The notes below the pieces were generated by a model. That model had not been told where the DNA came from. It was given only the letters and a program-made list of their open reading frames with translations, and made no database searches. Positions 16,605 through 24,676 of a DNA stretch of 64,000 bases are shown here, one piece after another; position 1 is the stretch's first letter; every line of letters begins with the position of its first letter. The position numbers and the translations under genes were made by a program. The stretch is from Mycobacterium yunnanensis (GTDB lineage Bacteria > Actinomycetota > Actinomycetes > Mycobacteriales > Mycobacteriaceae): contig NZ_JACKVK010000013.1 of assembly GCF_025823185.1 (NCBI RefSeq), positions 721,151-785,150 of the forward strand, in the 5' to 3' direction.

Positions 16605-17465
16605 GTGGCGTTGACCGTCGACCTGACCAATGTGGTACGCGAGTACCGCACGGGTGGGCACGTCGTCCGTGCGCTCGACCGGGTGACGCTGCGGATCAAC
16701 GGTGGCGAGTTCACCTCCATCGTCGGCCCGTCAGGTGCCGGCAAGAGCACCTTGCTGCAACTGCTCGGCGCCCTCGACTCTCCCGACTCCGGCTCGATTA
16801 AGTTCAACGGCACCGAGATCGCCACCATGACCGACGAACAGCAGTCGACGTTCCGCCGCAACCAGGTGGGATTCGTCTTCCAGTTCTTCAACCTGCTGCC
16901 GACGCTGACCGCCTGGGAGAACGTCGCACTGCCAATGCTCCTCGACGGCAAGCGTTTACGAGGGGTGCGCGCGAACGCCGTCGCGCTGCTCGACCGCGTC
17001 GGCCTCGGTGACCGCGTGGACCACCGACCTGCCGAACTGTCTGGAGGGCAGATGCAGCGGGTCGCCGTGGCGCGCGCCCTGATGATGGACCCACCGCTCA
17101 TCCTCGCCGACGAACCCACCGGCAACCTCGACTCCGCCACGGGCGCGGCGATCATGGAACTGCTGCGCGACGTCTCCCGCACCGACGGCGCCGGGCGCGC
17201 GGTCATCATGGTGACCCACGACCTCACCGCCGCCGCGCAGACCGACCGCGTCATCACGGTGCAGGACGGTGCGGTCCGATCGGACGTTCCCGGCGGAGCC
17301 GGCCATCCGCCACGGCGCGGACCCGACGGCGGACGCCACGCCGCCGGCATGCGGGAGCAGCCCACCGAGATCATCCCCACCGTGCGCCACGGCGAGTTCA
17401 CGTCGCACGTCCTGGTCACCGAGCCACCACGACGACGCGGCAAGCACTCCGCACACCGGCGCTGA
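16605..17465 (+). CDS. ABC transporter ATP-binding protein, MacB/LolD type
   Basis: 286 residues. Walker A GPSGAGKST (about residue 45), Q-loop VFQFFNLLPTLTAWENVALP, signature LSGGQMQRVAVARALM, Walker B LILADEPTGNLDS and switch VTHDL are all intact. The FFNLLPTLTAWEN block is typical of MacB/FtsE/LolD ATPases that pair with FtsX-type permeases. An extra C-terminal about 55-residue Arg/His/Pro-rich tail goes beyond the usual about 230 residues. Start GTG 16605 has GAGGTGA upstream. Three bases separate it from the permease. Confidence 0.9.
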   Translation: MALTVDLTNVVREYRTGGHVVRALDRVTLRINGGEFTSIVGPSGAGKSTLLQLLGALDSPDSGSIKFNGTEIATMTDEQQSTFRRNQVGFVFQFFNLLPTLTAWENVALPMLLDGKRLRGVRANAVALLDRVGLGDRVDHRPAELSGGQMQRVAVARALMMDPPLILADEPTGNLDSATGAAIMELLRDVSRTDGAGRAVIMVTHDLTAAAQTDRVITVQDGAVRSDVPGGAGHPPRRGPDGGRHAAGMREQPTEIIPTVRHGEFTSHVLVTEPPRRRGKHSAHRR

Positions 17466-17468
17466 CCG

Positions 17469-19970
17469 GTGCTGCTCGCCAACTTCAGCCGACTGAAGGT
17501 CCTCAACGTCCGCGAATTGCGCACCCACTGGGGTCGCGCGCTGGCGTCGGTTCTGGTGGTCGCGGTGTCCGCGGCGCTGCTCGTCGCCGTGCTCGGGGTG
17601 TCCGGGTCGATCACCGGGTCGATCGACCGCCTGGCCACCAGCATCGGCGGCGACGCCGACCTCGAGGTCTCCGGCATCACCGGCGACGGCGTCGACGAGA
17701 GCATGCTGGCCGCGGTTACCGCCACCGGAGGCGTCCGCGCGGCGGTGCCGTTGATCCGCACGCGCGTCACCGCCGACGGGCAGCCCGCACTCCTGATCGG
17801 CCTCGGCCAGAACGCCGCCGAACTGCACTCCGACCTGCAGACCGCCATTTCAGACCAACTCGACCGCGGCTCTCCGGTGACGTCGGCATCCGACGGGGTC
17901 ATCGTCGGCGCGGGCCTCGGCGTGGCGAAGGGTCAGCCGTTCCAGATCGCGGGCTCGACGCAGGTCACCGCCGTCGCAGTGGTGGACGGGCCCGCCGCGC
18001 GCCGTCTCAACGACGCGCACTTCGTGATCGCCCCGCTGGCTCTGGCGCAACGACTCTCGGGCCGCGCGGGCCGGCTCGACTCGATCCTCGTCTTCACCAC
18101 CTCCGGCAAGGACCCGGGCGCGGTGCGGACGGCGTTGACGACCGCGCTGCAGGGTAAGGCGGTGGTGGCGACACCGAGTTTCCGTGCCGCGCAGGCGAGC
18201 AGCTCGTTCGCCATCCTGCAAGCCATGACGCTGCTGGCCGCCTCGGTGTCGTTGGTGGTGGCCGCGTTCCTCAGCTACAACGCGATGAGCATCGCGATCG
18301 CCCAGCGCCGACCACTGATCTCGACCATGCGCGCGCTGGGTGGTCGGCGGCGAACGATCATGTCCGACATGCTGTTCGAGGCCGCGCTGGTGGGCTTTCT
18401 CGGCGGTGTCGTGGGGTCGGCGTTCGGCGTGCTGATCGGTCGTCTGGCCATCGGCGAACTGCCCTCGACGATGGTGCAGACCCTGGACGCGCGGTTGGAG
18501 TACGTCTTGCCCGTGTGGGTGGTGCCGCTGACCGTCGTGGCGTGCGTCCTGGCGAGCACGTGCGCGTCGGCGCTGGCCGCCCGCCAGATCCACGCGGTCG
18601 CACCCATCGAGGCGCTGGCACCCAACGGCGCGACGACCGCCGATCGCGGGTCCCGCCGGCTCAGGATTGCGGCGGGGGTCGCGGGTGCGGTGCTGCTCGC
18701 CGTCACCGTCGGCGTGGTCACCGCCGACCTCGGCCGGATCGCCATCGCGTCGATCGCATTGTCGTTCATCGGCTTCAGCGCGCTCTGCTTCGCCTTCTCG
18801 GGACCCATCATCGCCGCGGCCGCCGCGGTGGCCCGCCGCTTCGGGCCTGCCGGCGTGCTCGGGGCCGCGACCATCGAACGCGCCCCCCGGCGGATGTGGG
18901 TTGCGATGATGACGGTGCTGACGGCAGTCGTCACCACGGTGGCGGTCACCGGTGCGACCAGCAACGCCGTCGACTCCACGGTGGCCTCGTTCGCCTCGAT
19001 CGCCCAGGCCGACGTGTGGGTGAGTTCGGCCGCCGCCACGGACTATTCGTCGGCGTTGCTGCCGCCGGGGACGGACGCGGCCGTCGCCGCCGTGCCGGGT
19101 GTGGCGCGGGTGGTGCCCGACCAGATGGCCTTCGCCACAGTCGACGATTCGCGGGTGATGCTCCTGGGCATCGCCGCCAACTCTCACCGCGACATCTTCA
19201 CCTCGCTGAGCCCTGAGGACCGCCACAGGCTGCTCGACGGTGATGGTGTGGCGCTGTCACGCGATCTGGGCACGTCGATGAACGTCGCGGCAGGTGACCA
19301 GATCACGTTGCAGACGCCCACCGGGCCGCGCACCGTTCGGGTGCTCGCCCTGGTGCCGTACTTCTCCGGCATGACGGGCACCGTGGCGATGAGCCTGGAT
19401 GCCATGCAGGGCTGGTTCGACCGCGCGGGCGCGAGCGATCTGGAGGTCACCGTCGCCCCCGGTGCCGACCCGGACACCGTCCGGGCCGCGATCCGGAAGG
19501 TCGTCGCGCCGGAAGCCTTCGTCTACTCGGGCGACGAGGCCCTCGACGGCGTGGCGAGCGCACTGGACCAGGTGATCGCCGTCATCACGATCATCGCGTG
19601 GATCGTCGTGGTGGTCTCGGCCGTGACGTTGCTCAACACGCTGATGCTGTCGGTGCTGGACCGGCGGCGCGAGATCGGCGTGCTACGGGCCATCGGCGCC
19701 ACCAGGTCCTTTACCCTGAAGGCCATCCTCGCCGAGGCCGCGGGCATCGGAATCGTCGGTGCCGCATTGGGACTCGTCCTCGGCGCGGCGATTCAATACT
19801 TGACGTCGATTGCCTTGACGAACGTCCTGAGCATCGACGTCGCGTGGGCGCCGAGCCCGTCGATGATCGGCATCGGGCTGGCCGCACTCGCGATCTGCCT
19901 GCTCGGGTCGGTGCCGCCGGCGCTGAGGGCCGCGCGACTCGACATCGTCGACGCAATCAGCGCCGACTGA
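17469..19970 (+). CDS. ABC transporter permease, FtsX/MacB type (duplicated)
   Basis: 833-residue permease. The N-terminal segment is hydrophobic (LASVLVVAVSAALLVAVLGV) and is followed by a large extracytoplasmic domain. Then come two FtsX modules, each with a transmembrane trio: one near residues 240-370 (MTLLAASVSLVVAAFLSYNA) and one near 700-820 (IAVITIIAWIVVVVSAVTLL, RREIGVLRAIGATRSFTLK). The duplicated FtsX arrangement is typical of actinobacterial MacB-like exporters of lipids, lipoproteins or peptides. Start GTG 17469 is almost contiguous with the ATPase gene. Substrate unknown. Confidence 0.9.
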   Translation: MLLANFSRLKVLNVRELRTHWGRALASVLVVAVSAALLVAVLGVSGSITGSIDRLATSIGGDADLEVSGITGDGVDESMLAAVTATGGVRAAVPLIRTRVTADGQPALLIGLGQNAAELHSDLQTAISDQLDRGSPVTSASDGVIVGAGLGVAKGQPFQIAGSTQVTAVAVVDGPAARRLNDAHFVIAPLALAQRLSGRAGRLDSILVFTTSGKDPGAVRTALTTALQGKAVVATPSFRAAQASSSFAILQAMTLLAASVSLVVAAFLSYNAMSIAIAQRRPLISTMRALGGRRRTIMSDMLFEAALVGFLGGVVGSAFGVLIGRLAIGELPSTMVQTLDARLEYVLPVWVVPLTVVACVLASTCASALAARQIHAVAPIEALAPNGATTADRGSRRLRIAAGVAGAVLLAVTVGVVTADLGRIAIASIALSFIGFSALCFAFSGPIIAAAAAVARRFGPAGVLGAATIERAPRRMWVAMMTVLTAVVTTVAVTGATSNAVDSTVASFASIAQADVWVSSAAATDYSSALLPPGTDAAVAAVPGVARVVPDQMAFATVDDSRVMLLGIAANSHRDIFTSLSPEDRHRLLDGDGVALSRDLGTSMNVAAGDQITLQTPTGPRTVRVLALVPYFSGMTGTVAMSLDAMQGWFDRAGASDLEVTVAPGADPDTVRAAIRKVVAPEAFVYSGDEALDGVASALDQVIAVITIIAWIVVVVSAVTLLNTLMLSVLDRRREIGVLRAIGATRSFTLKAILAEAAGIGIVGAALGLVLGAAIQYLTSIALTNVLSIDVAWAPSPSMIGIGLAALAICLLGSVPPALRAARLDIVDAISAD

Positions 19971-19973
19971 CCC

Positions 19974-21077
19974 TCAGCGGGTGAACCAGGCGAACCAGTC
20001 GCGCGAGGACGGCTGCAGATAGTGTTGCGGCGAGACCTTCTCGTCGGGAAACAGCTTGTAGCCCTGCGGCGCTCCGCCGGGCTGCGGATGGAAGTACGCC
20101 CCACTCACCCAGTCCGGGTTGATGTCGAGTTCCATCCCGCGGACCACCCCGGCGTCCTGCAGGATGCGGCCCAACGTGCAGACCGACAGCGCCGGGCCCG
20201 CGACGTAGACCTCGACTCCGGTTGCCGTGACACCGAATCCGGAACGGTGGATGAACGCGGTCTGCCCGATCGTGGTGCCCCACTCCTTGGTGCCGCCGGT
20301 GGCGCAGGTCGGGTTCAGCGCCCCGTCGTCGACGAGCGGGACGAGGTTCTGCCGGACGCTGGTGACGTCGGGGGCCATCCGCACCTCCTGGTTCCACCGG
20401 CCGACGTCGGCGGTGCCGTCGGCCCGCATGACCAGGCTGGCCTCGCCGTCGACCAACCGGCGGACGGTACGACCCTGGCTGAAGTACCCGGGATGGCTGG
20501 GATCGGTCAGCCGGAAGCCACCGTTGAACGCCACGGCGACCTCACCCCTCTCGGCGGTGGTCAGCGCGGGTGACGCCGACCAGTTGCCGCCGGGATCGGT
20601 GGTGCCGGGCCGCAATTCACCGCGGACCAGAGCCGGGTCCATCCGCAGCACGCCGACGACGAAAGAGGTGTGCTGATCGTCGGGCCGCAGCGCCGCCACC
20701 TGAACGGCGGGCGTGCCGCGCACGGTCACCACCGTGTGCCACGCGCCTTCGCCCGGCAGCGCGGTCGACCCGCTCAGCGGCGACATCGGCCCCGCAGGAA
20801 GAGCCGCCGACACCGGCCCCGGTGGCACCGCCCCGGCCGCGGTCGGGATGCCCCCGGGCGGCTCGCCCCCGAGGGCGGGCTGATTGCGAAGGTAGAGCTG
20901 CTTCTCCAGCCAGGTCACCTCGGTGTTGAGCCCGTGGCTGCGGCCCCACTCCGCGAGCTTGGCCGCGACACCGTCGCCACCGGGCACGCGCAATGCGTCG
21001 ACGGCGCAGCCCGACACGACCAGCGCCAAAACGGTCGCCATCGCCAGTGCGACGCGAGACACCGTGCTCACCCACAC
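19974..21077 (-). CDS. Lipoprotein with phosphodiester glycosidase (NAGPA-like) domain
   Basis: 367 residues. A signal segment (VALAMATVLALVVSGC) ends in a lipobox VSGC, so the protein should be a membrane-anchored surface lipoprotein. The C-terminal about 250 residues match the phosphodiester glycosidase fold: VAFNGGFRLTDPSHPGYFSQ, VYVAGPALSVCTLGRILQDA and MELDINPDWVSGAYF (acidic residue DIN). Family members remove a sugar from phosphodiester-linked glycans. Start GTG 21077; a second GTG six bases on is equally possible. It converges on the ABC permease gene, 3 bp apart. A cell-wall glycan substrate is inference. Confidence 0.8.
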   Translation of the reverse strand: MWVSTVSRVALAMATVLALVVSGCAVDALRVPGGDGVAAKLAEWGRSHGLNTEVTWLEKQLYLRNQPALGGEPPGGIPTAAGAVPPGPVSAALPAGPMSPLSGSTALPGEGAWHTVVTVRGTPAVQVAALRPDDQHTSFVVGVLRMDPALVRGELRPGTTDPGGNWSASPALTTAERGEVAVAFNGGFRLTDPSHPGYFSQGRTVRRLVDGEASLVMRADGTADVGRWNQEVRMAPDVTSVRQNLVPLVDDGALNPTCATGGTKEWGTTIGQTAFIHRSGFGVTATGVEVYVAGPALSVCTLGRILQDAGVVRGMELDINPDWVSGAYFHPQPGGAPQGYKLFPDEKVSPQHYLQPSSRDWFAWFTR

Positions 21078-21170
21078 CCCCTGACACCTCGTCGCGCGTC
21101 GACGATCTCGCCATGAGGTTGCCAGAGTTCGCTGTCAGTTCGCCGTGGGCGACTGCCAATTCGCCGCGAA

Positions 21171-22127
21171 CTAGCTGTGAGCGACGAAGTCAGCCACGAT
21201 GCGACCGAGTTCCTCGCCGCGCTGCTCCTGGACGAAGTGGCCGGCCCCGCTGATCGTCACGTGGTCGCGTCCCCGCGCGCCGGGCACGTGGCGCTGGAAC
21301 ACTCCGTCCCAGCCACGGGTGGCGGGGTCGCCGTCGGAGTACGCGGTGAGGAACGGCTTATCCCAGCGCCCGAGGACCGCCATGGTGTTACGGCCGATGC
21401 CCGCCCCAGGGTCGTTGCGCGTCAACGGGATCAGGGCGATCATCTGGCGCAGGCCCGCGGTGAAGGACCGGTCCGGGAACGGTGCGTCGTAGGCGGCCAA
21501 CACGTCGGCGGGCAGCGGTCCGGCCACCGCGTCGAGGAAGAAGCTGGGCACGATCTCCGGTGACCGCTGGTAGAACGCAACGTAGTCGAGCAGCGTCTCC
21601 TGCAACGTCATTCGGCCGTCACCGGTCCCGTGATGAGCCCACTCCAGCTGGCCCTCGAGCGCGGGATCGCACGTGTGCAGGATGGTGTTGGTGGCCACGA
21701 CCCCGGCGAACCGCGCCTCGTCGCGCGCCAGCACGCTCAACCCGAGCGGTCCGCCCCAGTCCTGGGCGACGAGGGTGACGTCGTGCAGATTTAGAGCGGT
21801 GACCAAACCGGCCAGCCAGTTCACGTGGCGGGCGAAGGTGTAATCGGTTGCGTCGGTGAGCTTGTCGGAGCGGCCGTACCCGATGTTGTCGGGTGCCACG
21901 ACCCGCAGCCCGGCATCGACGAGCACGTCGATCACGCTGCGGTACAGGTAGGACCACGTCGGCTGGCCGTGGGCCAGCAGCACCACGGGCCCGTCCCGGG
22001 GGCCGACGTCGACGTAGTGCATGCGCAGCGGCTCGACGCCCTGTGCGTGCACGTGTACGTAGTTGGGTGCGTATCGATAGCCGGGCAGATCGGCGAACCG
22101 ATCGTCCGGCGTCCTCAGAACCGCCAT
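21171..22127 (-). CDS. Haloalkane dehalogenase (alpha/beta hydrolase)
   Basis: 318 residues, the length of the DhlA-like subfamily. Nucleophile Asp123 sits in AQDWGGPLG, and the following Trp124 is the first halide-binding residue. HGQPTWSYLYR (from His53) is the oxyanion and entry loop; Gln replaces the common Glu of HGEP. The acid is probably Asp in AYSDGDPATRGWD, and the base is His in SGAGHFVQE. It should hydrolyse carbon-halogen bonds of small haloalkanes, though many actinobacterial members have unknown native substrates. It starts 9 bp upstream of the SDR gene's stop codon and is probably co-transcribed after it. Confidence 0.85.
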   Translation of the reverse strand: MAVLRTPDDRFADLPGYRYAPNYVHVHAQGVEPLRMHYVDVGPRDGPVVLLAHGQPTWSYLYRSVIDVLVDAGLRVVAPDNIGYGRSDKLTDATDYTFARHVNWLAGLVTALNLHDVTLVAQDWGGPLGLSVLARDEARFAGVVATNTILHTCDPALEGQLEWAHHGTGDGRMTLQETLLDYVAFYQRSPEIVPSFFLDAVAGPLPADVLAAYDAPFPDRSFTAGLRQMIALIPLTRNDPGAGIGRNTMAVLGRWDKPFLTAYSDGDPATRGWDGVFQRHVPGARGRDHVTISGAGHFVQEQRGEELGRIVADFVAHS

Positions 22128-22136
22128 CGGCGCGGA

Positions 22137-22838
22137 TCAGTTCCCGAGTTGCGGGTACAGGCTCGCCACCCCTCCGGAGAGACCGGCCCGCACCTGCCGA
22201 CTGGTCTCGTCGGCGAGCACCTCGTAGTCGCCGGCCTCCACCCCGTCGAGCGCCTGGCCCGCCACGTCCGCGGGATCGGCTCGCGGACCGTCGAGCCCCT
22301 CGGCCATGTCGGTGTCCATCAGACCGACGTGAAGTCCGGTCACCACGATTCCGCGCGGCGCCAGCTCCAGGCGCATGGCGTTGGTCATCGACCAGGCCGC
22401 CGACTTCGAGGCGCAGTACCCGCCGATGTCGGGGTAGCTCACCCACGACAGCACCGAGAGCACGTTGAGGATGCCGCCGCCACCGTTCGACTCGATCACC
22501 GGGGCGAAGGCCCGAACCATCGACAGGGTGCCGAAGTAGTTGGTCTCCATCTCGCGGCGCGCGCCGTCGAGATCACCGGTCAAGAGATTCGCGTTCGCGG
22601 CGATGCCGGCGTTGTTGACCAGCAGCGTCACGTCCCCCGCGTCACGTACGGCGGCGGCCACCGACTCCGGGTCGGTGACGTCGACGGCCAACGCGATGAC
22701 GCCCTCGAGGTCGACCGAGCCGGGATTACGGGCAGCGGCGTACACCGTGGCGCCGCGGGCGAGCAGTTGGCCGGCAAAGTGTCGACCGAGCCCGCGGTTG
22801 GCGCCGGTGACGAGTGCGGTCGAGCCCGAGATGTCCAT
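22137..22838 (-). CDS. Short-chain dehydrogenase/reductase
   Basis: 233-residue classical SDR. Cofactor motif TGANRGLG, NNAGIAAN in beta-4, catalytic Ser in LNVLSVLSW and YCASK. An Arg in AAARNPGS after beta-2 suggests NADP(H) preference. Substrate is not determinable. Start ATG 22838. It lies upstream of the haloalkane dehalogenase gene with 9 bp spacing, so the pair may act on an alcohol released by dehalogenation; that link is inference. Confidence 0.85.
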   Translation of the reverse strand: MDISGSTALVTGANRGLGRHFAGQLLARGATVYAAARNPGSVDLEGVIALAVDVTDPESVAAAVRDAGDVTLLVNNAGIAANANLLTGDLDGARREMETNYFGTLSMVRAFAPVIESNGGGGILNVLSVLSWVSYPDIGGYCASKSAAWSMTNAMRLELAPRGIVVTGLHVGLMDTDMAEGLDGPRADPADVAGQALDGVEAGDYEVLADETSRQVRAGLSGGVASLYPQLGN

Positions 22839-22914
22839 GCGGCCATCTTGCGCCTCGGCGGTCCCGCGCGTCGGGTCTTCAGACGTCGGATTCGCTCGAG
22901 ATGACGTTCATCGC

Positions 22915-23892
22915 TCAGACCAACGCGTCGACGATCTCGGCCAGCGCCTCGACGGCGATGGGACCGGGCTGATACAGGCAGACGCGGTCCGAGACGCCCT
23001 TGACGCGGTCGCGGACGTGCGCGGCCACCTCGGCCGGGGTCCCGCAGGCGGCGATCGTGTGGAGCACCTCGTCGTCGATTAGCGTCGACATCTCCTGCCA
23101 CCGGCCCTGTTTGGACATGGCGTTGAGTTCGGGTTGCAGGTCGCCCCACCCGTGGGCGTCCAGCACCGGCCGGTAGGCGGGCGTGGAACCGTAGAAGGCC
23201 AACAACATTCGCGTCGACGCGTGATCCTCTCCGACCGACACGATGATCTCGGGGACCACTGCGAGCTCGTCGGCACCCCGCCCCGCCGACGCCAGTCCCT
23301 CGCGGACCGCGGGCATGGTCACCTCGTGCAGGAACCGGGTGGATCCGAACGGCATCACCAACAGACCGTCGGCCACCTCGGCCGTGGCCCTCGTCATCAG
23401 CGGGCCAAGTGCGCCGAGGTAGATCGGTGGCGGCCCGAACGGGTTGGGGCCGGGGTTGAACGTCGGCGTCATGAGGGTGTGCCGAAAGTACTCGCCGCGA
23501 AAGTCGAGTCGTTCACCGGTGTTCCACGTGGCGAAGATGGCCCGTAGCGCGCCCACCATCTCCTTGATGCGGGCGACCGGATGGTCGAACTCGGTGCCGT
23601 ACCGCTTCTCGATCTGCGCACGGATCTGGGTGCCGAGCCCGAGGATGAAGCGACCCTGGCTGATCTCCTGCAGGTCGTTGGCCTGATGCGCGAGCTGAAT
23701 CGGATTGCGCGGCAACGCGATCGCCACGTTGGTCATCAGATCCAGGCCCTCCACCGTCGACGCAAGCACCAGCGGGGTGAATACCTCGCGCGGACCCTCG
23801 AAGGTGAACACCCCCGCGGCCCCGGCTTCCCGGAGCAGGGCGGCCCGTTCGGCAGCGTCGGTAGGGCCGAACAGTGCCGTCATGACCTTCAC
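22915..23892 (-). CDS. LLM-class F420-dependent oxidoreductase (TIGR03617-like)
   Basis: 325-residue luciferase-like TIM barrel predicted to use coenzyme F420. Typical blocks are TNVAIALPRNPIQLAHQAND, ISQGRFILGLGTQI, MVGALRAIFATWN and RGEYFRHTLMTPTF. The end region ACGTPAEVAAHVRDRV is the common LLM C-terminal helix. Start GTG 23892 is preceded by GGAGGT, which decides the start over the internal ATG. Divergent from a TetR gene with only 44 bp between starts, so the TetR protein probably regulates it. Substrate unknown. Confidence 0.88.
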   Translation of the reverse strand: MKVMTALFGPTDAAERAALLREAGAAGVFTFEGPREVFTPLVLASTVEGLDLMTNVAIALPRNPIQLAHQANDLQEISQGRFILGLGTQIRAQIEKRYGTEFDHPVARIKEMVGALRAIFATWNTGERLDFRGEYFRHTLMTPTFNPGPNPFGPPPIYLGALGPLMTRATAEVADGLLVMPFGSTRFLHEVTMPAVREGLASAGRGADELAVVPEIIVSVGEDHASTRMLLAFYGSTPAYRPVLDAHGWGDLQPELNAMSKQGRWQEMSTLIDDEVLHTIAACGTPAEVAAHVRDRVKGVSDRVCLYQPGPIAVEALAEIVDALV

Positions 23893-23909
23893 GCCGCGAC
23901 CTCCAATAA

Positions 23910-23931
23910 CAATACGATGCGGTCTATATTG
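23910..23931. promoter_or_regulatory. Inverted repeat between the LLM oxidoreductase and TetR genes
   Basis: CAATA (23910-23914) and TATTG (23927-23931) form a perfect inverted repeat with a 12-nt spacer that contains a TATATT-like -10. The location is right for an operator of the adjacent TetR protein, but the arms are short. Confidence 0.4.
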
Positions 23932-23936
23932 AAATC

Positions 23937-24560
23937 ATGAGAACAGATCGGCCCGGGGATGACAAGGACTCGGTCCGGTCGTCGGCGGGGCGGCCGCGCG
24001 ATCGCAGGATCGACGCCGCGATCGTCGACGCCACCCGCGAGCTTCTACTCGAGACCGGCTACACCGCGCTGTCCCTCTCCGCGATCGCGGCCCGCGCCGG
24101 CACTACCACCGCCGCGATCTACCGGCGCTTCTCCGGCAAGGCGCAGCTGGTGCACGAGGCAATCCTGCCCGCGGAGGTCACCGCCGTGCCAAGCGCCTCC
24201 GGCGACGTCGTGGCGGACATCCGCGCGCTGGTGGAGGCCACGCGAAGCATGTTCGACCGACCGGAGGTCCGCATCGCGCTGCCGGGGCTGATCGCCGACA
24301 CCGTCGCCGACCCGGACGTCCACGCCAAGATGACGTCACGGTTCGCCGAGAGCCTGGCCACGTTCCGCACCCGGATCGGCGACGAGCCCGACCTGCCGAG
24401 TGACGTCCCAGACTTGCCGCTGCTGGCCGAAGTCGTCGTGGGCAGCGCGATCTTCCGGATCATCGTCCGCCACGACGCGCCGCTCGACGACGCGTGGGTT
24501 GACGATCTCACCGCTCTGGTCAGGTCGGGGTGGGCCTCGAGTGGGACCATCACTTTTTGA
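23937..24560 (+). CDS. TetR-family transcriptional regulator
   Basis: 207 residues. N-terminal helix-turn-helix: TALSLSAIAARAGTTTAAIY followed by RRFSGKAQLVHEAIL (about residues 40-75). A TetR_C-like ligand domain follows, including PLLAEVVVGSAIFRIIVRHD. Start ATG 23937 is only 44 bp from the divergent LLM oxidoreductase start. It probably represses itself and that gene through the short inverted repeat between them. The inducer is unknown. Confidence 0.88.
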   Translation: MRTDRPGDDKDSVRSSAGRPRDRRIDAAIVDATRELLLETGYTALSLSAIAARAGTTTAAIYRRFSGKAQLVHEAILPAEVTAVPSASGDVVADIRALVEATRSMFDRPEVRIALPGLIADTVADPDVHAKMTSRFAESLATFRTRIGDEPDLPSDVPDLPLLAEVVVGSAIFRIIVRHDAPLDDAWVDDLTALVRSGWASSGTITF

Positions 24561-24676
24561 TCACCACGCGGCGCGGCACGGCGCGCTGCTCCGATACGAC
24601 GTCGAGCATGGGCTCTCGACGACGACGTCACCCGACCACGCACCGGTACAGATTCGACCGAGCCAAAGGCATTTTC

